Both the position numbers and the translations under genes were made by a program. From Clostridia bacterium (lineage in GTDB: Bacteria; Bacillota; Clostridia; TANB77; CAG-508): DNA of 11,451 nucleotides. The stretch spans positions 1-11,451 of the forward strand of contig JAAVXQ010000081.1 in NCBI GenBank assembly GCA_022790685.1. The letters are read 5' to 3'. The notes beneath the pieces are model-generated. The model worked only from the letters and a program-made list of their open reading frames with translations. It had not been told where the DNA came from and did no database searches. Each line of letters begins with the position of its first letter. Position 1 is the stretch's first letter. Of this stretch, positions 7,224 to 11,451 are shown piece after piece.

Positions 7224-7241
7224 ATTTTCTCCTTATATATA

Positions 7242-7283
7242 AAAATATCGCCTAAACAATTTTATGTGTTTGGGCAATATTTT
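7242..7283 (-). terminator. Intercistronic terminator/attenuator between DUF4358-like and MBOAT genes
   Basis: A 17-base stem (7267-7283 with 7242-7258, one mismatch, one G-U) and, on the minus strand, a following TATTTTTATAT tract. It lies only 13 bases after the stop of the upstream gene and 18 bases before the MBOAT start, so it may set the ratio of upstream to downstream transcript rather than fully end the unit. Confidence 0.75.
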
Positions 7284-7295
7284 AAATCTCTTTTA

Positions 7296-7874
7296 TTAAT
7301 ACATTTCTGGTGGTAATTCTATTTCTGCTGCATTTTTTTCATATACTTCATTTACATTTCCAGCTAATGTTTTAAATCTTTCAAAAATAGGCTTTGCTGT
7401 TCCCTCATTAGTCATTACAAGAAATACTATATCTCCACTACTTGTTGCATATAATTTTTCAGCTTCAACACAAATCCATTTTCTTGTATCTACTTTTTCA
7501 GACATTTCTTTTGCAACTTTATCAGCATTTACTCCTGATTGTACTTTTGCAATAACTAATGAATATGCCTGTGAAGACATAAGTGGCTCTGATACTACAA
7601 CATATTCAAAATCTGTTCCATTATCAAGACCTGTTATATATTTTACAGTATCATTATTTGTAAGGTCTAAAAGTTGACTTTCTAGCATTGGTAGTTCTTC
7701 TTCTGACATTTCACTATAAATTTTATCCACTAGTCCTATTAAATCTTCTCCACTTTTTACTGGATCTAAATTTGTTTTTGGTTTTTTATTTATTAAAGAA
7801 ATTGCTATATAAACTCCTAATATAATAGCAATAACTGCAACAATTATAATAATAGTCTTTACTGTTTTATTCAT
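7296..7874 (-). CDS. DUF4358-like membrane-anchored protein
   Basis: The 192-residue protein has a short basic N-terminus and one strong hydrophobic segment (about 7-28: VKTIIIIVAVIAIILGVYIAISL), then a soluble extracytoplasmic domain. The segment YVVVSEPLMSSQAYSLVIAKV (about 90-110) and the block VDTRKWICVEAEKLY followed by GDIVFLVMTNEG resemble DUF4358 proteins as I remember them. These are small clostridial secreted or lipid-associated proteins of unknown function. The ATG at 7874 has AAGGAG about 6 bases upstream and a good promoter further up. It is the first gene before the MBOAT/DHHW pair on the same strand, so it is probably an accessory or sensor of that polysaccharide-acylation system, which is inference from context. 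No catalytic motif is visible. The family assignment is from memory of motifs and less certain than those of the two downstream genes. Confidence 0.72.
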   Translation of the reverse strand: MNKTVKTIIIIVAVIAIILGVYIAISLINKKPKTNLDPVKSGEDLIGLVDKIYSEMSEEELPMLESQLLDLTNNDTVKYITGLDNGTDFEYVVVSEPLMSSQAYSLVIAKVQSGVNADKVAKEMSEKVDTRKWICVEAEKLYATSSGDIVFLVMTNEGTAKPIFERFKTLAGNVNEVYEKNAAEIELPPEMY

Positions 7875-7904
7875 ATTTTCTCCTTTCTTATTTTACTCAT
7901 ATTT

Positions 7905-7933
7905 ATTATATAATATCATATTATAATATTCAA
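7905..7933 (-). promoter_or_regulatory. Promoter of the DUF4358-MBOAT-DHHW cluster
   Basis: On the minus strand: -35 TTGAAT (7933-7928), a 17-bp spacer, -10 TATAAT (7910-7905). The start would fall near 7898, about 24 bases before the ATG at 7874. It is the only good promoter seen for the three-gene unit. Confidence 0.65.
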
Positions 7934-8020
7934 GATTTTAATTGTTTTAAAATAATATAAAATTTTACCAAAATTCTTTCTACAACATTTATAGCCTTAT
8001 TATCTATATATGCTTATTGC

Positions 8021-8063
8021 ATTTGCAGAAACGATGTTTGTCTATAGACTTTTTTTATATAAT
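8021..8063 (+). promoter_or_regulatory. Palindrome cluster upstream of the GH30 gene
   Basis: Two palindromes follow one another: AAACGATGTTT (8029-8039) and the perfect 10-bp GTCTATAGAC (8040-8049). They end 8 bases before TATAAT (8058-8063), for which I find no good -35. They could be regulator binding sites for the GH30 gene (start 8197) or for the divergent cluster. A second TATAAT at 8164-8169, nearer the gene, also lacks a clear -35, so the GH30 promoter is unresolved. Confidence 0.35.
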
Positions 8064-8196
8064 ATTAATTTATTATTTTCAAAATTTATATTACTAATAT
8101 TTATATTTATTAATTATATCTTAATTTTTATATATTTATCTTCTATTTCAGTTCGAAGAATTATATAATATATAAAAATAGTTTAAAGGAGTTTTT

Positions 8197-9516
8197 ATGA
8201 AAGCTACAAAAATCGAAACCAACTTTTCTAAAAAGAAATTTTTTAGTACATCAACACTTTTATCTGTAAGTAAATATAAAAATCAAGAAAAAAAATTAAT
8301 TAATATATATCCTAATATTGAATTCCAGAAAATTCTTGGATTTGGTGGAGCTTTTACTGAGGCATCTGGATATTGCCTAAAACAAGTTAATGAAAATATA
8401 AGAAATAATATTTTGCAAGACTATTTTTCTAAAGAAGGTTTAGAGTATTCTTTTTGTAGAACCCCTATAGGAAGTACTGATTTTTCTTTAAAAAGCTTTT
8501 CTTATTTAAAAAATGAAAAGCTAGAAAATTTTTCAATTGATAAGGATAAAGAATATATAATTCCTATGATAAAAGAGGCTTTAAAGATTAATCCTAATAT
8601 AACTTTACTTGCTTCCCCTTGGTCTCCACCAGCCTTTATGAAAAATACAAAGATTGCTGTATTAGGCGGAAAACTTTCTCCTAAATATTATTCATTGTAT
8701 TCTAATTACCTATGTAAATATATCGAAGAATATAAAAAAGAACATATTGATATAAAATATATTACTGTACAAAATGAACCAAATGCAGTTCAGCTATGGG
8801 AGTCTTGTTTATTTTCTCCTGAAGAAGAATTTTTATTTGCCACAGAATATTTATATTCTTCTTTAAAAAGAAACAATCTTCATACTCAAATTATTTGTTG
8901 GGATCATAATAAAGAAAAACTTTTTTCTAGAAGCTTAAATACTATTGGAAAAGATAAATATAATGCTATTTCTGGTATGGCAATGCATTGGTATTCTGGA
9001 GATTATTTTGAAGAACTTGCTCTTACTCATTTAAAATTTCCAAATGCCCTTCTTATTCATACAGAAGGTTGTACTGGTTTTTCAAATTTTCGAGAAAATG
9101 ATGAAATTCAAAATGGTGAAATTTATGGTCATGATATAATTGGAGATTTAAATAATGGAATAAATGCATTCATCGATTGGAATATGATACTTGATAATAA
9201 AGGTGGTCCAAATCACAAAAAGAATTATTGTAATGCACCTATTATGCTTAATAAAGATAATTCTAATTATATAAAAAATCTTACCTTCTACTATATTGGT
9301 CATTTTAGTAGATATATACATCCTGGAGCTACTAGAATTGGATTTTCCAAATTCACAGATGCTTTAGAAGTTACCGCTTTTAAGAATATAGATTCAAGTA
9401 CAGTAGTTGTTATAATGAATAAAACTAATGATAATATTGAATTTAATATAAACTTAAATAATGAATTATTAAAAGATGTAATTAACTCTCATTCTATAAT
9501 AACATATACATTTTAG
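8197..9516 (+). CDS. Glycoside hydrolase family 30 protein (glucosylceramidase-like), cytoplasmic
   Basis: Retaining beta-glycosidase of the GBA1/GH30 type, which hydrolyses beta-glucosidic or related bonds. The 439 residues have the family layout: a short N-terminal strand region, ILGFGGAFTEAS (about 46-57) opening the TIM barrel, and LLASPWSPPAFMK (about 137-149). The acid/base is E194 in TVQNEPN, MAMHWYSG follows, and the nucleophile is E290 in LIHTEGC. Then come AFIDWNMILDNKGGPNH and a C-terminal beta-sandwich (about 360-439). Both catalytic glutamates are intact. AAAGGAG (8185-8191) lies 5 bases before the ATG. There is no signal peptide or TM segment, so it should act inside the cell on an imported glycoside or a membrane-derived glucoside; no transporter or phosphotransferase gene is nearby. 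It stands alone, divergent from the acyltransferase cluster and convergent with the recombinase. Confidence 0.92.
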   Translation: MKATKIETNFSKKKFFSTSTLLSVSKYKNQEKKLINIYPNIEFQKILGFGGAFTEASGYCLKQVNENIRNNILQDYFSKEGLEYSFCRTPIGSTDFSLKSFSYLKNEKLENFSIDKDKEYIIPMIKEALKINPNITLLASPWSPPAFMKNTKIAVLGGKLSPKYYSLYSNYLCKYIEEYKKEHIDIKYITVQNEPNAVQLWESCLFSPEEEFLFATEYLYSSLKRNNLHTQIICWDHNKEKLFSRSLNTIGKDKYNAISGMAMHWYSGDYFEELALTHLKFPNALLIHTEGCTGFSNFRENDEIQNGEIYGHDIIGDLNNGINAFIDWNMILDNKGGPNHKKNYCNAPIMLNKDNSNYIKNLTFYYIGHFSRYIHPGATRIGFSKFTDALEVTAFKNIDSSTVVVIMNKTNDNIEFNINLNNELLKDVINSHSIITYTF

Positions 9517-9545
9517 AATTATATAACTCAATAAAATACTATACT

Positions 9546-9591
9546 AATCAATAAGAACTCCATTTTAAAAGTATTGGAGTTCTTATTGATT
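9546..9591. terminator. Shared 17-bp hairpin at the GH30/recombinase convergence
   Basis: AATCAATAAGAACTCCA (9546-9562) is the exact reverse complement of 9575-9591, loop of 12. It begins 29 bases after the GH30 stop. Its right arm overlaps the stop (9583-9585) and last codons of the minus-strand recombinase gene. No long T-run follows on either side, so termination relies on the stem and the AT-rich lower half; it is plausible for both strands. Confidence 0.6.
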
Positions 9592-10572
9592 AAAATTTGC
9601 TAAAGGATTATTTTCTACCGCACTTCGAATTTGATCATTATCTACATGAGTATATATTTGAGTAGTTGCTATACTTTCATGTCCTAAAAGTTCCTGAAGT
9701 GCACGTATATCTACATTTCCATATTTATACATTAATGTAGCAGCAGTATGCCTTAATTTATGTACAGAATATTTATTTATATCTAATCCAGCTTTTTTTA
9801 ATTCGCTTTTCACTATATATTGAACTGTTCTATTACTTATTCTTCTTTTTTGTTCACTTAAAAATAATGCATCTTTAGCCATACATTTTATGCCTTCATT
9901 TGGTCTTTCCATCAAATATTTTTTTATTGCAGTTATACATGCATTGTTTAAATATATTGTTCTTTCTTTATTTCCCTTACCAATAACATTTAATTTATTG
10001 TTGTCAAAGTCTATATCCTTTATATTTATATTAATTAATTCAGAAAGACGCATCCCACAATTTAGAAATAAAGTTATAATAGCAAAATTTCTCTCTGTAT
10101 TTCTAGATTCATCATCAGCACTTATTTCTAATAGTTTTTTACTATCTTCTAAAGTTAAATATTTAGGTAATCTTTTTTCTATTTTAGGACTTTCTAGGTC
10201 TTGAGTTGGATTAAATGGTATTTGCTTGGTTTTATTACATAAATATCCAAAAAAGGTTCTTAAGCTAGCTGTCTTTCTTGCTAATGTAGCTGATTTACTT
10301 CTATAGTTTCTTTTCAAATATGAAAGAAAAGCATGAATATTTGCAAGTTCAATTTTTGAAATTGTATCTAGCCCAAGATCATTAATTTTAATATTTTTTA
10401 TATCTTCATCCTCTTTTATATTAACCATTCTAAATTCACATTTTATAAATTTTAAAAAATGTGCTATATCATAATTATATTCCTTAACAGTATTCTGAGA
10501 TTTATTAAGAATCGTTTCCATATAATCTAAAAAATCATTTAAAAATATAGGGTTTTCCTCTCTATCAATCAT
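9583..10572 (-). CDS. Tyrosine recombinase, XerC/XerD-like
   Basis: Site-specific DNA recombinase of the lambda-integrase family. The 329 residues have an N-terminal SAM-like core-binding domain (about 8-115) and a catalytic domain (about 135-325). All catalytic residues are present: R175 in GMRLSEL, K199 in GKGNKER, H271 and R274 in SVHKLRHTAAT, H298 in LLGHESIATT, and nucleophile Y307 in IYTHV. It is about 30 residues longer than typical XerC/D, because of an insertion around residues 45-72 of the N-terminal domain. The ATG at 10572 has only a weak AAAGGA 11 bases upstream. It follows the LysM/YneA-like gene by 76 bases on the same strand with no terminator between, so it is probably cotranscribed from the LexA-controlled promoter. 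No mobile-element genes or obvious attachment sites flank it. Chromosome-dimer resolution and a lineage-specific inversion role are both open. Confidence 0.93.
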   Translation of the reverse strand: MIDREENPIFLNDFLDYMETILNKSQNTVKEYNYDIAHFLKFIKCEFRMVNIKEDEDIKNIKINDLGLDTISKIELANIHAFLSYLKRNYRSKSATLARKTASLRTFFGYLCNKTKQIPFNPTQDLESPKIEKRLPKYLTLEDSKKLLEISADDESRNTERNFAIITLFLNCGMRLSELININIKDIDFDNNKLNVIGKGNKERTIYLNNACITAIKKYLMERPNEGIKCMAKDALFLSEQKRRISNRTVQYIVKSELKKAGLDINKYSVHKLRHTAATLMYKYGNVDIRALQELLGHESIATTQIYTHVDNDQIRSAVENNPLANFNQ

Positions 10573-10648
10573 ATCAAACTTTTTCCTTTAATTTAGTGAA
10601 TTAACTTTATAAAATAATAATATCACTTTTTATATTTTTTTACAATAA

Positions 10649-10969
10649 TTATATTTCTGCAATCTTCAAAATTTCATTATTATAGATATCGCTATTTTCT
10701 AAATTGTTCAAGCTTTTTATTTCAGTAATTATTTCTCTAATATCATAGTTTTCATAATATTCATTATTATATTTTTCTCTTTCTGCAATATCCCATAAAG
10801 TATCTCCACTTGAAACAATTATTTCTTTCATTGAAATTTCTTTATAAGAATAGCTCTTATTAGATAAAAATACTATTAATATAATTGAAATTATAAACCA
10901 TATAAAAAGTATTGCGTTTATTACTCTAAATAAATTTAATTTTCTTTTTCTTTGTTTTTTACTATTCAT
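10649..10969 (-). CDS. YneA-like membrane LysM protein, probable SOS cell-division inhibitor
   Basis: The 106-residue protein has a basic N-terminus (KKQRKRK), one TM helix (about 13-36, VINAILFIWFIISIILIVFL) and a C-terminal LysM domain (about 49-103) with the sequence IIVSSGDTLWDIAE. This is the architecture and length of Bacillus YneA, which delays septation during the SOS response; LysM domains bind peptidoglycan. The ATG at 10969 is chosen because GGAGG lies 6 bases upstream. A TTG 11 codons earlier (11002) would place the LexA-like box inside the coding region and has no ribosome site. The gene is driven by a consensus promoter carrying two LexA-like boxes and is followed by a tyrosine recombinase gene, which recalls Bacillus yneA-yneB. 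LexA itself is not encoded next to it in this window. The YneA function is inferred from architecture plus regulation, as the sequence itself is poorly conserved. Confidence 0.84.
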   Translation of the reverse strand: MNSKKQRKRKLNLFRVINAILFIWFIISIILIVFLSNKSYSYKEISMKEIIVSSGDTLWDIAEREKYNNEYYENYDIREIITEIKSLNNLENSDIYNNEILKIAEI

Positions 10970-10985
10970 ATAACCCTCCACAGTA

Positions 10986-10999
10986 CGAACATTGTTTCG
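10986..10999 (-). promoter_or_regulatory. LexA-like SOS box 1 (downstream of start site)
   Basis: CGAACATTGTTTCG: one half-site is the perfect Gram-positive CGAAC/GTTCG, the other has one change (CGAAA). It lies between the expected transcription start and the ribosome binding site of the LysM gene. Confidence 0.72.
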
Positions 11000-11012
11000 C
11001 AACTTTATTTAT

Positions 11013-11041
11013 ATTATACTCGAACATTTTTTCGTTGTCAA
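11013..11041 (-). promoter_or_regulatory. Consensus promoter of the LysM-recombinase unit
   Basis: On the minus strand: perfect -35 TTGACA (11041-11036), 17-bp spacer, perfect -10 TATAAT (11018-11013). The start should be near 11006, giving a leader of about 37 bases. As a full-consensus promoter it should be strong unless repressed, which fits the LexA-like boxes on it. Confidence 0.85.
11021..11034 (-). promoter_or_regulatory. LexA-like SOS box 2 (inside the promoter spacer)
   Basis: CGAACATTTTTTCG differs from box 1 at a single position (13/14) and lies wholly between the -35 and -10 elements, where a bound repressor would exclude RNA polymerase. The centres of the two boxes are 35 bp apart. 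Confidence 0.74.
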
Positions 11042-11168
11042 TACTTTTTAGCAAAAAAGTGTTTGGTTTATTTTCTAATGTTAATAAAATTAAATTTATT
11101 AGTTTTTATATTTAGTTCTACACTCTTATTTCATGTAATATCTTAAAATACTATTTATTAACAAAAAT

Positions 11169-11200
11169 AAATCCAGCTTAGAAATAAGCTGGATTTTTAT
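11169..11200 (-). terminator. Terminator of the acidic-tail gene (usable in both directions)
   Basis: A perfect 12-bp stem (11169-11180 with 11185-11196) closed by a GAAA tetraloop on the + strand. T-rich tracts follow on both strands (TTTTTAT on +, TTTATTTTTG on -). It lies 15 bases beyond the stop of the minus-strand gene at the right edge. Confidence 0.85.
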
Positions 11201-11211
11201 TTGTATAAATT

Positions 11212-11451
11212 TTAAACTACTTCATTAACTTCTGGTTGTTCTTCTACAACTTCAGGTACTACTTCTTCTATTTCTTCAGTAGTATTAGTTTCTTCTTGAA
11301 CTTCATTATCTGTAATTACTTCATTTTCATTTATATTTTCATCAACTATATTTTCAGTAGTTTCTTCATCTTCTACAGTATTTTGATCTTCTACTACATT
11401 ATTCTCAATTACATTATTAGAGTCTTCTACAATGTTCTCATCATTATTTAC
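11212..11451 (-). CDS. C-terminal part of a very acidic, Glu/Asn/Val-rich protein (cut by window edge)
   Basis: The minus-strand frame is open from 11451 to the TAA at 11214-11212, giving 79 C-terminal residues; the start is outside the window. The visible part is low-complexity: by my count 23 Glu and 6 Asp, many Asn, Val and Thr, and no Lys or Arg at all. Short loose repeats occur such as ENNVVED, ENIVDEN and EEVVPEVVEEQPEV. Such tails are usually disordered extensions of a folded domain, for example on a ribosomal, secreted or envelope protein, but the parent domain is not visible, so I assign no function. The strong terminator 15 bases downstream and the long open frame rich in GAA codons support that it is coding on this strand. 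Another disordered reading on the + strand is unlikely. Confidence 0.65.
   Translation of the reverse strand, partial: VNNDENIVEDSNNVIENNVVEDQNTVEDEETTENIVDENINENEVITDNEVQEETNTTEEIEEVVPEVVEEQPEVNEVV

Noticed and set aside
9890..10204. Plus-strand frame inside the recombinase gene
   Set aside because: It is antisense to the catalytic domain with intact Arg, Lys and His motifs; no independent signals.
9583..10572. Integrase of a resident prophage or conjugative element
   Set aside because: No phage, relaxase, excisionase or tRNA attachment site is seen; its gene context is an SOS unit instead.
10970..11002. TTG start 11 codons upstream for the LysM protein
   Set aside because: It would translate through the SOS box and the GGAGG site; no ribosome site precedes it.
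10952..11146. Plus-strand frame across the LexA-box region
   Set aside because: It runs through the promoter and start of the LysM gene and has no ribosome site or recognisable domain.

Overview
The window is AT-rich (by eye about a quarter G+C in most genes) and carries strong AGGAGG-type ribosome binding sites, TTG as well as ATG starts, TTGAAA/TATAAT promoters and Gram-positive-type LexA boxes. This points to a low-GC Bacillota, most likely a clostridium, possibly an uncultured gut lineage; the exact taxon is inference.

Left part (1-2450). The window opens inside the 3' end of rho, closed by a clean hairpin terminator. A complete FtsH-type membrane AAA+ metalloprotease follows, with its own near-consensus promoter and terminator. 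By eye its G+C is clearly higher than that of its neighbours, which suggests acquisition by transfer. A HAD-family phosphatase of the YihX type (2452-3066) comes next, again with its own promoter.

Centre (3067-4744). About 1.25 kb has no recognisable gene. It holds a perfect 10-bp hairpin and a tandem repeat of about 175-bp period whose first two units share a 31-base core at 29/31 identity; a third unit is degenerate. A promoter then drives a 72-residue two-helix membrane protein of atypically high G+C, which ends at a bidirectional terminator.

Minus-strand surface-modification cluster (4745-7874). Reading leftward from a good promoter: a DUF4358-like membrane-anchored protein, an intercistronic terminator hairpin, an AlgI-like MBOAT O-acyltransferase, and a translationally coupled DHHW/AlgJ-like SGNH-type protein. 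The trio looks like an export and O-acetylation system for a surface polysaccharide.

Right part (8197-11451). A GH30 glucosylceramidase-like glycosidase without signal peptide (+) converges on a complete tyrosine recombinase (-) at a shared 17-bp-stem hairpin. Upstream of the recombinase, same strand, is a small TM+LysM protein resembling the SOS division inhibitor YneA. Its promoter is a perfect TTGACA-17-TATAAT with one LexA-like box inside the spacer and a second just before the ribosome binding site. This is the clearest regulatory circuit in the window: a DNA-damage-induced division-block gene followed by a site-specific recombinase, recalling Bacillus yneA-yneB but with a tyrosine rather than a serine recombinase and with no lexA alongside. 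At the right edge is the 3' end of a gene for an extremely acidic, Lys/Arg-free tail, with its own terminator.
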